DNA of 64,000 bases from Peribacillus sp. Bi96. GTDB lineage: Bacteria > Bacillota > Bacilli > Bacillales > DSM-1321. Numbering within the stretch: the stretch's first letter is position 1; each line of letters opens with the position of its first letter. The position numbers and the translations under genes were made by a program. The stretch covers positions 1-64,000 of the forward strand of contig NZ_CAKKLV010000015.1 of NCBI RefSeq assembly GCF_918698115.1, read 5' to 3'. The notes under the pieces were generated by a model. It ran no database searches, was not told the DNA's origin, and saw only the letters and a list, made by a program, of their open reading frames with translations. Positions 34,103 through 43,478 of the stretch are shown here, one piece after another.

Positions 34103-35398
34103 CTATACATTCACGGGAAAACTTTCTTCATATTCAGCAAGTAATTGTTCACGAAAATTCGGGTGAGCAATTTTGATTAACGCTTTAGCCCTCTCTCTAA
34201 GTGATTTTCCAAACAAAGAGGCAACTCCAAACTCGGTTACAACGTAATCAATTTCTGACTTTAAAGAAGTTACATAGGAAATCTTGGTCTTTATTCGGGA
34301 CTGTGTTCCTTTTTTCACTGTGGAAGGTAGAGCAATAATCGCCTTTCCTCCTTTTGAAAATCTTGCTCCGCGAATGAAATCCATTTGACCTCCAACTCCT
34401 GCCATGGTGAAGTCGCCAACTTGCTCAGCATTAACTTGACCGAATATATCTACTTCCAGTGCTGAATTGACAGAATGAAAATTACTTATTTTAGATATGA
34501 TCGCTGCGTTGTGTGTATAATCTGTGGAATATATTTCTATAGATTCATTAAGATGGCAAAATTCATATAATTCTTCTGTACCCGTTATGGTTGCACATAT
34601 CGTTTTGTACTGATTGATCTCTTTGTTCTCATTGGTGATGACTCCCAGTTCTATTAATTCCTTTACCGGGTCTGTGATCGATCCCGAATGAATCCCTAAA
34701 CCCTTTTTGGATTTAAGGGATAAAAGAATACTATCAGCTATTTTACCAACCCCCAATTGAATGGTAGAATAGTCAGGTATGAGTTCTGCAACGAATTTAC
34801 CAATAGCCACTTCCTCTTCACTCGGTTCTCCAGAAGGTATGGAAAGTAACGGTCGATCGGAAAGTACAAATTGGTCAATCTCTGATATATGCAGTAAAGT
34901 GTCTCCATTGGTTAATGGCATTTGGCTATTCACTTCAGCGATCACATATGTCGCTTTCTTTATCAATGTTTGCACAATATCTACAGATATACCTAGATTA
35001 CAATATCCTGCATCGTTTGGAGGTGAGACCTGGATTAGCGCCACATCTATTTTTTCATGTTTAATCCAACGAGGTATTTCTGAAAGATTAACAGGCAGAT
35101 ATTCACATGCATCATTTAAAAATGCTTTTTTCAATAGGGGCGAACTTAAAAAAGTACGTATTTTAAAGTGTGGATGGCAATCTGTATCGGCGTAGACGCA
35201 TGGACTCCCGATCACCATGTTATACAGGAAAACATTCTTAAAACGATCCTTCTGTCGAACTAACTCCTCTACAAGTGTTTGAGGTTCATTACAGAAAGGA
35301 GCTAGAAATACTTTTTGAAAAGAGTGTATGGTTGATATCGCCTGCTTAGCGCTTACTTGACGGGTACTATATACAGCATCCCATGTTTTATTGACCAC
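34103..35398 (-). CDS. Acetyl-CoA hydrolase/CoA-transferase family protein
   Basis: A 431-residue protein of the family that includes 4-hydroxybutyrate and butyrate:acetyl-CoA transferases. EVDIFGQVNAEQVGDFTMAGVGGQMDF and the C-terminal DYVVTEFGVASLFGKSLRERAKALIKIAHPNFRE are characteristic. It moves CoA between short carboxylates, or hydrolyses acetyl-CoA. The GTG start at 35398 has GGAGG ten bases upstream. It lies between thiolase and SDR, so it may recycle CoA from end products. Confidence 0.8.
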   Translation of the reverse strand: MVNKTWDAVYSTRQVSAKQAISTIHSFQKVFLAPFCNEPQTLVEELVRQKDRFKNVFLYNMVIGSPCVYADTDCHPHFKIRTFLSSPLLKKAFLNDACEYLPVNLSEIPRWIKHEKIDVALIQVSPPNDAGYCNLGISVDIVQTLIKKATYVIAEVNSQMPLTNGDTLLHISEIDQFVLSDRPLLSIPSGEPSEEEVAIGKFVAELIPDYSTIQLGVGKIADSILLSLKSKKGLGIHSGSITDPVKELIELGVITNENKEINQYKTICATITGTEELYEFCHLNESIEIYSTDYTHNAAIISKISNFHSVNSALEVDIFGQVNAEQVGDFTMAGVGGQMDFIRGARFSKGGKAIIALPSTVKKGTQSRIKTKISYVTSLKSEIDYVVTEFGVASLFGKSLRERAKALIKIAHPNFREQLLAEYEESFPVNV

Positions 35399-35472
35399 GA
35401 TTGATTCGCCTCCGCAAATTCTATATTCACTCCATCTAGTATAAGAAATACGGAAATAATCGGTAATTGTAA

Positions 35473-36666
35473 TTAAACTTGTAAATTTTCAATTATCGAG
35501 GTAATTCCTAAGCCGCCGCCAATACAGAATGTAACCAATCCGTATTTTTCTCCACGCCTTTCCATTTCATGAAGCAATTTTGTTACCAATACTCCACCGC
35601 TTCCCCCAATTGGGTGCCCCAAAGCAATGGCTCCTCCATTTACGTTAACACGATCCATATTAAGCCCAAGTTCTTTTATGACGGCAAGTGATTGAGCTGC
35701 AAAGGCTTCGTTCAATTCTATAAGTCCAATGTCATCTAGCTTTAAGCCAGCTAATTGCAAAGCTTTACGAGTTGATGGAGCAGGACCAATTCCCATGATT
35801 TCCGGAGACACACCAGCTACTGCCTGAGCAATGATTTTCGCCTTTGGCTTTTTACCGTAGCGATCGGCTGCCTCTTCAGACATCAACAATATGACGCCTG
35901 CCCCGTCGTTACGACCACTAGTATTGCCGGCTGTAACGGTTCCGTTCTCTTTAAAAACTGGCTTTAACTGAGATAGCTTTTCCATGCTTGTTTCTCTTGG
36001 ATGCTCATCGACTTTAAATTCAAACGTCTCTTTTTTCGTTTTCACTTCATAAGGAACAATTTGATCAGTGAAAAGTCCCTCTGAAATGGCCCTTTGAGCA
36101 TTTTCTTGGCTTCTTAAGGCAAATTCGTCCTGTTCAGTCCTGGAAATAGAATATTTCTCCGCTAAGTTTTCGGCTGTCATGCCCATTGTCAAATTTCCAT
36201 ATGTTTCGATAGGCTGTGCACGAGGTTGACTCTCAGTATTTGAATCTAGTATTTCTGCATTCCCAGCCCCAAACCCGTAGCGGGCGTTTCGGAGGTAATA
36301 TGGCGCTGTACTCATACTTTCAGCACCACCGGCAATGACAATATCAGATAGTCCACACATGATCTGTTGGGTGCCATTATTCATTGCCTGAACACCGGAT
36401 CCACATTGGCGATGAACAGTATATCCAGGAATTTCAACCGGAAGCCCCGCACGCAATAGTGCTAGACGAGCTAAGTTTGGCTGATCAGTACTTTGTTTTG
36501 CCTGTCCTATAATTACTTCATCAATTTCATTTTTATTTATTTCCGTTCGAACTAAAATTTCGTCAATTACTTTGGCGGCTAAATAATCCACTTCTATGTT
36601 CTTTAAAGTTCCTCCCATACGACCAACAGCTGTTCGGACGGAGTCAATGATTACTGCATTTCTCAT
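35473..36666 (-). CDS. Thiolase (acetyl-CoA acetyltransferase type)
   Basis: A 397-residue thiolase. The active-site Cys is in HRQCGSGVQAMNNG (near residue 88), followed by GGAESMSTAPYY, LNEAFAAQSLAV, NGGAIALGHPIGGSGG with the catalytic His, and FCIGGGLG with the second Cys. It cleaves 3-oxoacyl-CoA to acetyl-CoA and a shorter acyl-CoA. It stands 30 bases past the HMG-CoA-lyase-like gene. Confidence 0.93.
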   Translation of the reverse strand: MRNAVIIDSVRTAVGRMGGTLKNIEVDYLAAKVIDEILVRTEINKNEIDEVIIGQAKQSTDQPNLARLALLRAGLPVEIPGYTVHRQCGSGVQAMNNGTQQIMCGLSDIVIAGGAESMSTAPYYLRNARYGFGAGNAEILDSNTESQPRAQPIETYGNLTMGMTAENLAEKYSISRTEQDEFALRSQENAQRAISEGLFTDQIVPYEVKTKKETFEFKVDEHPRETSMEKLSQLKPVFKENGTVTAGNTSGRNDGAGVILLMSEEAADRYGKKPKAKIIAQAVAGVSPEIMGIGPAPSTRKALQLAGLKLDDIGLIELNEAFAAQSLAVIKELGLNMDRVNVNGGAIALGHPIGGSGGVLVTKLLHEMERRGEKYGLVTFCIGGGLGITSIIENLQV

Positions 36667-36696
36667 TTTAGCTCTCCTATTCTATTCTTATCTTTA

Positions 36697-37553
36697 TTAA
36701 CATGTAGAAAGGCTTTTCGCATAGGGACTTATTTTGACTAATTCATTAAAATCAACACCGGTCTGACACTCCATACTCGTGACCATATCCAGTATTTCTT
36801 CCGTTGCAACATTCCCTGTAGCCCCTGGAGAATATGGGCAACCACCGAGTACACCAACGGAACTATCAAACTTGGTTATACCTGTTTGCATGGCGGCAAC
36901 TGCATTCGCCAATGCCATTTTGCGGGTATCATGAAAATGACCAACAAAGGTGGTGTCAGGATATAAGTCTCGCAATCTTGAAAAGCGTTCGTAAACCATT
37001 TTGGGGTCTGCTTGCCCATTCGTATCTCCTATATCAATTTCATCGGCACCGAGTTTTATAAAGCGATCACAAACATCATTTACTTCTTCAAATGATACCG
37101 GACCTTGAAATGGACACGAAAAAGCCATTGAGATATAGGCACGAATGAACATCCCTTCTTTTTTTGCCCGAGCAAACATGGGCTCACATTCATCTAAGGA
37201 TTCGGAGGTCGTTTTATTAATATTTTTTTATTAAAATCAGAACTCGCTCCTACAAATACAGCAATTTGCGGTACTTCAGCTACAATGGCTCTTTCCAAAG
37301 CTTTGAGGTTTGGTGTTAGGGCAATTTGGATAATACCAAGTTCTTTACAAAAATGTGCAATTTCTTCAGAATCAGCCATCTGTGGTACCCATTTCGGATG
37401 TACAAAAGAAGTTGTTTCCATCCGGAGAATCCCCGCTTTCGCCAACCTTGAGATCAACTCTTTTTTCTTTTCTGTAGGAATGGCAACAGGTTCATTTTGC
37501 GGTCCATCTCGGGGTCCTACTTCAATAATTTCGATTTCCTTTGGAAAAAACAT
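36697..37553 (-). pseudogene. HMG-CoA lyase-like gene, frameshifted in a homopolymer
   Basis: Two frames together give one complete lyase of the HMGL family: VGPRDGPQNE (catalytic Arg and metal Asp), ETTSFVHPKWVPQMAD, then in the other frame IGDTNGQADP, FVGHFHDTRKMALAN with the HxH metal ligands, and LGGCPYSPGATGN with the mobile-loop Cys. The break is at a run of seven A (minus strand, 37229-37223); an eighth A restores FNKKNINKTTSESLDECEPMF. It is either a real frameshift, a sequencing error, or a site where polymerase slippage could restore the frame. Confidence 0.8.
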
Positions 37554-37568
37554 TTTCTGCCACCTCTC

Positions 37569-38744
37569 TTAATACGATCTCGGCATCCCAAGCACATGTT
37601 CCGATACGTAGGAAAGGATTAAATTGGTAGAAATTGGTGCAACTTGATATAGTCTAGTTTCCCGGAATTTTCTTTCTACATCATACTCCTCTGCAAAACC
37701 AAAACCGCCGTGTGTTTGAAGTGCTGCATTTGCGGCTTCCCAAGATGCGTCTGCTGCTAAAAGTTTGGACATATTTGCTTCGGCTCCGCACTTTTGACCA
37801 GAATCGAATAATTGAGCTGCCTGGAAACGCATTAGATCGGCTGCCTCAATATTAATGTGAGCCCTTGCAATGGGAAATTGGACTCCTTGATTTTGCCCGA
37901 TAGGCCGATTGAACACTACTCTTTCATTAGCATAATTGGTTGCGCGCTCGATGAACCAGCGGCCATCTCCGATACATTCAGCTGCGATAAGGATTCTTTC
38001 TGCATTCATTCCATCTAAAATGTATGAAAAGCCTTTCCCCTCTTCCCCAATTAGGTTTTCTACAGGAACTTCCAAATCTTCGATAAATAGCTCTGTAGTA
38101 GCATGGTTCATCATTGTACGTATAGGGCGAATCGTGATGCCATTTCCTACCGCTTTCCTAAGATCGACCAGTAAAACCGAGAGGCCATGCGTCTTCTTTT
38201 GAACTTGTTCGAGTGGGGTTGTACGGACTAATAAAATCATTAAATCTGAATACTCTGTACGTGAAATGAACACTTTTTGCCCATTGACGATATATTTATC
38301 CCCTTTACGTTCTGCAAAAGTTTTTAATTTGGTCGTATCTGTTCCAGTAGTAGGTTCAGTGACTCCAAATGCTTGTAACCTTAGTGATCCATCTGCAATT
38401 TTTGGTAAATATTTTGCTTTTTGTTCCGCATTCCCATGACGAAGGAGTGTCCCCATTGTATACATTTGGGCGTGACATGCTCCGGCATTTCCACCACAAC
38501 GATTAATTTCTTCCAAAATAATAGAAGCTTCTGTGATTCCTAGGCCTGAGCCACCAAACTCTTCAGGGATAAGAGCTGCTAAAAATCCATTTCTTGTAAT
38601 CTCATTAACAAATTCTTCGGGATAAGCTCCTTTAGCATCTAGTTCTCTCCAATAAGAATCAGGGTATTTACTACAAACACTACGAACACTTTGTCTTAAT
38701 TCCTCGTGAAATTTAATATTTTCCTTTACACTTGTTCCAGTCAT
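37569..38744 (-). CDS. Acyl-CoA dehydrogenase, operon gene 3
   Basis: A 391-residue FAD enzyme with EEFGGSGLGITEASIILEEI, FGVTEPTTGTDTTKLKT, RVVFNRPIGQNQGVQFPIA and LQTHGGFGFAEEYDVERKFRETRLYQVAPIS. The C-terminal catalytic segment has YQVAPIS where the other dehydrogenase has YEGTSEI, so the two probably act on different substrates. It starts 76 bases after the enoyl-CoA hydratase stop. Confidence 0.88.
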   Translation of the reverse strand: MTGTSVKENIKFHEELRQSVRSVCSKYPDSYWRELDAKGAYPEEFVNEITRNGFLAALIPEEFGGSGLGITEASIILEEINRCGGNAGACHAQMYTMGTLLRHGNAEQKAKYLPKIADGSLRLQAFGVTEPTTGTDTTKLKTFAERKGDKYIVNGQKVFISRTEYSDLMILLVRTTPLEQVQKKTHGLSVLLVDLRKAVGNGITIRPIRTMMNHATTELFIEDLEVPVENLIGEEGKGFSYILDGMNAERILIAAECIGDGRWFIERATNYANERVVFNRPIGQNQGVQFPIARAHINIEAADLMRFQAAQLFDSGQKCGAEANMSKLLAADASWEAANAALQTHGGFGFAEEYDVERKFRETRLYQVAPISTNLILSYVSEHVLGMPRSY

Positions 38745-38820
38745 TTGTAATTCCTCCTAGTATGAATCGTCTTTTCATTGTTCAAATGCAGGTTTATGTT
38801 GTTCTAAGTAGCCTTTTAAT

Positions 38821-39603
38821 TTATTTTCCAACAAACACAGGAGTGCGTTTTTCAACAAAAGCAAGGACTCCTTCCAAACGATCATCTGTGTTTATACAGC
38901 GATTGTAATAATCTATTTCTACTTTTCTCGCTTCTTCATTTGTCATCCCGAATAGTTCATCAACGGATGCTTTACAATTTTGGACCGCAAGAGGGGCGTT
39001 ATTCGCTACTTTCTCGGCTAATTGGATTGCTTTTTTTCGTAGATCACCGGATTTTGTCAATATATTAAGAAGTCCAGCTCGATCAGCTTCCTCACCTGAG
39101 ACCAATTTACCTGTGCACACCCATTCTTTGGCTCGATGAACATTGATTCTCTTGGAAAGTAATCTTGTTCCGCCACCACCTGGCATGATTCCTCTTGTCA
39201 CTTCTGGAAGGCCAAATATTGCTGTATCAGCCGCTACAATCATGTCGCAATTTAGCACAATTTCAAAACCGCCTGCTAATGCATACCCATCCACAACCGC
39301 AATAACTGGTTGCTTCATATCAGCGATGCTATTAAACATTTGTTGAAACAATTTGTGTTGGATTTTCCATTCTGTTTCTGTCATGTTATTTCGTTCTTTT
39401 AGGTCAGCCCCTGAGCAAAATGACTTTTCGTTAGAGGATGTAATCATAACGACCCTAACATCACTTTCTTCAATAGTTTGACATATCCCAAGAATTTGTT
39501 CGGCCATTTCGGATGTAAATGCATTTCTAGCTTCCGGTCGATTCAAGACAATTTCTGCAATAGTTTCTTTTTCTCCAATGCGTTTCCATTCAACAAATGC
39601 CAT
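38821..39603 (-). CDS. Enoyl-CoA hydratase/isomerase
   Basis: A 260-residue crotonase-fold protein. The oxyanion-hole region is SFCSGADLKER, and the second is AVVDGYALAGGFEIVLNCD; FGLPEVTRGIMPGGGGTRLL contains one catalytic Glu position. It hydrates an enoyl-CoA. It lies between the CoA-transferase and the first acyl-CoA dehydrogenase. Confidence 0.9.
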   Translation of the reverse strand: MAFVEWKRIGEKETIAEIVLNRPEARNAFTSEMAEQILGICQTIEESDVRVVMITSSNEKSFCSGADLKERNNMTETEWKIQHKLFQQMFNSIADMKQPVIAVVDGYALAGGFEIVLNCDMIVAADTAIFGLPEVTRGIMPGGGGTRLLSKRINVHRAKEWVCTGKLVSGEEADRAGLLNILTKSGDLRKKAIQLAEKVANNAPLAVQNCKASVDELFGMTNEEARKVEIDYYNRCINTDDRLEGVLAFVEKRTPVFVGK

Positions 39604-39635
39604 ATGGTTCTCCTCCTAGTTAAAACGTGAAAAGT

Positions 39636-40853
39636 CTATCTATTTTTTGAATATTCAGTCTTATTTAATTGTCTTTTCCCTATAACTTCTTTCATTCTCA
39701 GGTTCTCTATACTTTTTGTTGAGTATTCTAATTCTGATAGAATTTCCTCTGTATGTTCTCCAAGCATTGGTGAGTGTGTATGTATTTTTCCCGGTGTTTG
39801 AGAAAATTTAATCGGAAAACCAAATTGCTTAATGACTCCAGCAACTGGGTGGTTCATATCTGTAAACAATTGACGTTCAATAATCTGAGGGTCAGAGAAG
39901 ATTTCATCTATATCATAGACAGGTCCTACACATGTATCCTTTGTTTGCAATAATTCAAGCCATTCTTTTTGATTCTTTTGCTTGAATAGCTCTGACATTT
40001 CTTTCTTTAATTGTTCTTGAACATCATCTGATCCATTTTGGAGTTCAATCCACTCTGGTTTCCCTACAAGCAGACAAATTTCTTTCCAAAATTTCTCTTC
40101 AGAAGCCCCAACGGAAATGTATTTTTTATCCTTCGTTTCATACACGTCATAAAAGGCATATTGTCCGGACAGGCGAGTTTTTCCTCTTTCCGGGACTGAA
40201 CCTGAGGCAAAGTAGTCTGAAGCTGCAGCATATAACCATGAAACCGCACCATCTAACATGGATACATCAACATATTGCCCTTCGCCTGTCCGCTCTTTAT
40301 GTAGGAGTGCCATACTGATTCCGGAAAGTGCCATTAACGCACCACCGCCGATATCTGCAATTTGCACGCCAGGGACAACCGGTTTTCCATCTTTTTGACC
40401 AATAAGACCTAAAATTCCGCTATAACCTATATAATTGATATCGTGTCCAGGTAAATTACGATATGGTCCAGTCTGTCCATACCCTGTTAATGAACAATAA
40501 ACAATGCCTTCATTGATCTTTGAGATTTCATCATATCCAATCCCCAAACGGTCCATTACGCCTGGACGGAAACTTTCTAAAATGACATCAGCGTTTGCTG
40601 CCATTTTTTTAAATATTTCTATACCTTCATCAGACTTTAGATTCAACTCAATGCTCTTTTTATTTCGGTTTATCGTTAAATGTCTGGCTCCAATTCCTTT
40701 AATGGCTGGTTTTCTCCAGCGAATATAGTCACCACGACCCGGTTCTTCGATTTTTATCACTTCTGCACCGTAATCAGCCATCATTAATGAACAATACGGT
40801 CCCGGCAGTAATCTTGATAAATCTAATACCTTGATTCCACTTAGTGCACCCAA
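39636..40853 (-). CDS. CaiB/BaiF family CoA-transferase
   Basis: A 405-residue class III CoA-transferase: VLDLSRLLPGPYCSLMMADYGAEVIKIEEPGRGDYIR, NRNKKSIELNLKS, ESFRPGVMDRLGIGY, and GHDINYIGYSGILG with the catalytic Asp in GHD. It moves CoA from an acyl-CoA donor to a free carboxylic acid, probably activating the substrate of this pathway. TTG start at 40853 behind GGAGGGG. First enzyme gene of the cluster, downstream of a candidate cre site. Confidence 0.9.
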   Translation of the reverse strand: MGALSGIKVLDLSRLLPGPYCSLMMADYGAEVIKIEEPGRGDYIRWRKPAIKGIGARHLTINRNKKSIELNLKSDEGIEIFKKMAANADVILESFRPGVMDRLGIGYDEISKINEGIVYCSLTGYGQTGPYRNLPGHDINYIGYSGILGLIGQKDGKPVVPGVQIADIGGGALMALSGISMALLHKERTGEGQYVDVSMLDGAVSWLYAAASDYFASGSVPERGKTRLSGQYAFYDVYETKDKKYISVGASEEKFWKEICLLVGKPEWIELQNGSDDVQEQLKKEMSELFKQKNQKEWLELLQTKDTCVGPVYDIDEIFSDPQIIERQLFTDMNHPVAGVIKQFGFPIKFSQTPGKIHTHSPMLGEHTEEILSELEYSTKSIENLRMKEVIGKRQLNKTEYSKNR

Positions 40854-40928
40854 GCTTTCCCCTCCTTCAATATCCTTTTATGATAATATATATGAAAAAT
40901 CTTTATTACCTTCGACAGAACACTCGTC

Positions 40929-40942
40929 TGTATACGCTTACA
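40929..40942. promoter_or_regulatory. cre-like site upstream of the acyl-CoA operon
   Basis: TGTATACGCTTACA differs from the TGWNANCGNTNWCA consensus at one position. It lies 76 bases upstream of the CaiB-like start and could give CcpA repression. Confidence 0.45.
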
Positions 40943-40956
40943 TTTCTGATAAAATA

Positions 40957-40981
40957 CAGGAAGCTTTTTATGCTTCCCATT
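40957..40981 (-). terminator. Weak terminator after the IclR gene
   Basis: GGAAGC and GCTTCC arms; on the minus strand TGTATTTT follows. Confidence 0.5.
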
Positions 40982-40994
40982 CGTTCATAAAACT

Positions 40995-41777
40995 TTAAAA
41001 ATCCTTAATTTTTTTACTTATTTCATCCGCAGCTCCTTTAATTAAGCTACCGATAGAATGCAGATCTTCTTTTTCGTACTGGGACGAAAACCCTATTACT
41101 GCAATGGACATTTCCACCTTATTTTCATGACTGAAAATTGGTGCAGCAATTCCACATAAACCTTTTATGTATTCTCCGTATGTAATGTGGTAGCCATTTT
41201 TCCTAATATGATCAATCTCTTGTTCAATCACGTGTATGTCTTCTTCAGAAAATGTTTTTAAACCTTGTTCTTTTTTTAAAAAATATTCTCTCGATGATTG
41301 ATCTATATATGCAAGAAAACACATCCCAAATGAACCATCCGTAATTGAAAAATGTCTGCCTACTGAAACACTCACTCCAAAATCATTTGCTTCCACTTTT
41401 GCTACAATCGCAAGCTTTTGTTCACCAATTTTATTAACAAGTATCGAGGTCATCCCTGTTTCTTTCGTTAAATTTTCAAGATGCGGCATAATTATGTTTA
41501 TATAATCTAAATGTTCTTTTGCTCTTTCACCTAGGACAACTAAATAAGGACCTAGCGTATACCTTTTTTTATCATCCAAATATCGAACGATTGATAGTCC
41601 TTCTAAACTTTGTAATATTCTAAAACAAGTTGCTGGACTCAACGAAAGAGCATTTGCGATTTCTGTAACCGTGCTTTCGCGAAAACGATTACGACTTAAT
41701 AATTTAAGGATTTCAAAAGCATTTTCCACTGCGGGTACTGAATACTTCCGTTTTTCTTTAGGTTTTAGATTTTCCAT
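40995..41777 (-). CDS. IclR-family regulator of the acyl-CoA operon
   Basis: A 260-residue regulator: SVPAVENAFEILKLLSRN, STVTEIANALSLSPATCFRILQSL (HTH), YTLGPYLVVLGE, and the effector domain with HFSITDGSFGMCFLAY and YHITYGEYIKGLCGIAAPIF. It is only distantly related to the 28287 regulator. The ATG at 41777 fits AGAGGTG best; ATG 41780 is possible. It lies directly upstream of and in the same direction as the catabolic genes. Confidence 0.85.
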   Translation of the reverse strand: MENLKPKEKRKYSVPAVENAFEILKLLSRNRFRESTVTEIANALSLSPATCFRILQSLEGLSIVRYLDDKKRYTLGPYLVVLGERAKEHLDYINIIMPHLENLTKETGMTSILVNKIGEQKLAIVAKVEANDFGVSVSVGRHFSITDGSFGMCFLAYIDQSSREYFLKKEQGLKTFSEEDIHVIEQEIDHIRKNGYHITYGEYIKGLCGIAAPIFSHENKVEMSIAVIGFSSQYEKEDLHSIGSLIKGAADEISKKIKDF

Positions 41778-42024
41778 CATGTGCACCTCTCAAGATTAAT
41801 TTTATATAGAAAAAAATATTTTGTCAATGAAATAATATAACATTCACACAATTCAGATGTATTTTTATAGAATTATAAAGTTGAATTCTCATTGAACCAT
41901 TAACTAGTATGGACATCATTGTAATAGACTTTACTGGATTTGGATCAAAACAATACCACAACTAAGTCCTCAAATACGCCAACGAAATCAATTGCGGAGC
42001 TACCCAGAGTATTTACTATGAACT

Positions 42025-42120
42025 GAGCTATTTGGATATGAAGCTGGTCCTTTTCATAATGCTTATCGTCAAGGAAAGTTGGGCTATCTGAAGTGGCTCA
42101 TAACTCTTTTAGTTGCTTAA
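42025..42120 (+). pseudogene. C-terminal fragment of an unidentified protein
   Basis: The frame reads ELFGYEAGPFHNAYRQGKLG then YLKWLITLLVA and stop, directly preceded by stops in frame. It has the look of a real protein end (charged segment then a hydrophobic tail), but I cannot name it. Confidence 0.3.
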
Positions 42121-42144
42121 TATGCTAAATTATAGTGACTCTAT

Positions 42145-42480
42145 ATTCTAGCTTTAAACCTATATCAATAACAAGTATGGCTAATAAACGCCAATGAATA
42201 AATGGATAGTGTAAAAATAGAAGTTGTTGTTACTATATGAGGGGGGATTTTAAATTGATAAATAAGTACTGGAACAAGTAACCATCTGCCTCCAATCCCA
42301 AAAAGGATGAGATATCACCCAATCCCACAACCTATTAGCCCTAAAGTGAATTTGTTACGAAGGTTAAAGGCCATATTTCTTTAAGAGAAAACTGCCAGCA
42401 ACAATAAGCAGAAATACAAATATGTAAACAAATAATAATTGAAACAATATTGGGAGGCTCTTAAGCAATGAATACAACCG
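42145..42480 (-). pseudogene. TauE/SafE-family permease relic
   Basis: The minus strand reads FNYYLFTYLYFCLLLLAVFS, stop, RNMAFNLRNKFTLGLIGCGIG, stop, then YLILFGIGGRWLLVPVLIYQ and FKIPPHIVTTTSIFTL. The GxxxGxGGGxLLVP and PPHxxxATSxFT patterns are those of sulfite-exporter-type permeases. Two internal stops and missing ends show decay. Confidence 0.65.
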
Positions 42481-42877
42481 TTTAAAAAATCCAATAATTA
42501 GTCGTTTTATAATTTTCATCATGTTAATAATATGGCTAATACAAATGATGGTTATTCAAGCAAAAAACTTATAGCTCACAGTGCGAATGCACACGTATCT
42601 TATGATTGGTAATACAGCATTTCATCAATACTTGGAGGTTCTTTGTCCATTCGTTTTCTTCCCTTTTCTAGCTAATGTACAATCCAAAACCATCCGTACA
42701 ACTAAAACAGCGCTCGCATTATCAAAAAGAGATCACGGATCACCAAAAAATAAAAAAATACCAGAAATATAATCCTCAAATAAGGTTTGAATGAAAAAAT
42801 GGCTTTAAATTTGCTTTTCATCCGTAAAATCGAAAGGAAACATCACCTATCCTTCGTACAAAATGAAAAAAATTTAT
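42481..42877. other. Non-coding stretch
   Basis: No gene with conserved character is visible; AT-rich sequence leading into the DoxX promoter. Confidence 0.5.
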
Positions 42878-42906
42878 TTGACAAATCGCTTAAAAAATAT
42901 TATCTT
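42878..42906 (+). promoter_or_regulatory. Promoter of the DoxX/MhqP-like gene
   Basis: TTGACA at 42878-42883, 17 bp, TATCTT at 42901-42906. The -10 is inside the 18-bp palindrome. Confidence 0.55.
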
Positions 42907-42966
42907 TAATTAAAGATAAACTAATTCGAGATAATTCATTATTTTTTTCGCAATAATCTCGAATTA
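42901..42966. promoter_or_regulatory. MhqR-like operator region
   Basis: TATCTTTAATTAAAGATA (42901-42918) is a perfect 18-bp palindrome with the outline of the MhqR box (tATCTcgaAtTCgAGATa as I recall it). TAATTCGAGAT (42922-42932) and ATCTCGAATTA (42956-42966) form a second inverted repeat and contain the exact MhqR half-site ATCTCGAA. Confidence 0.6.
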
Positions 42967-43007
42967 AAAATATCTAAATTCAATATAAAATCCAGGAGGA
43001 ATCATAA

Positions 43008-43406
43008 ATGATTGGTATAGGTTTATTAGTTATACGTGTAGTAATTGGTTTATCGTTTGTTGGTCATGGTGCTCAAAAATTGTTCGGTTGGTTTGGCGGT
43101 CATGGCTTAAAAGGTACTGGAGGCTGGTTTGACTCGATTGGCATGAAGCCAGGAGTTACCATGGCCCTATTTGCTGGTTTATCAGAGCTAATTGGCGGTG
43201 CGTTATTTGCTTTAGGTCTTCTTACACCACTAGCAGGCATATTAATTGCACTTACAATGCTGGTTGCAATCGTTAAAGTTCACGGTGCAAATGGATACTG
43301 GGCAACCCAAAACGGTTATGAATATAATCTTGCCATCCTTGCAGTGGCGATTGGTGTAGCGATAACTGGAGCTGGCCCCTACTCACTTGATTCCTTTCTA
43401 TTTTAA
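43008..43406 (+). CDS. mhqP: DoxX-family membrane protein, MhqP-like
   Basis: A 132-residue protein of four membrane helices. LLVIRVVIGLSFVGHGAQKLFGWFGGHGLKGTGGWF and LSELIGGALFALGLLTPLAG are the DoxX/YphA core. It resembles MhqP (YdfP) of B. subtilis, made in response to quinones under the MhqR repressor. The upstream operator supports this. AGGAGG lies ahead of the ATG. MhqN, MhqO and MhqR are not in the window. Confidence 0.75.
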   Translation: MIGIGLLVIRVVIGLSFVGHGAQKLFGWFGGHGLKGTGGWFDSIGMKPGVTMALFAGLSELIGGALFALGLLTPLAGILIALTMLVAIVKVHGANGYWATQNGYEYNLAILAVAIGVAITGAGPYSLDSFLF

Positions 43407-43443
43407 AGAATGGAGCATAGAATAGTAATCCATACATTATTAA

Positions 43444-43478
43444 AACACGGAGTTGGTTAAACCACTCCGTGTTTTTTC
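43444..43478 (+). terminator. Terminator after the DoxX gene
   Basis: ACACGGAGT pairs with ACTCCGTGT, followed by six T residues. Confidence 0.9.
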
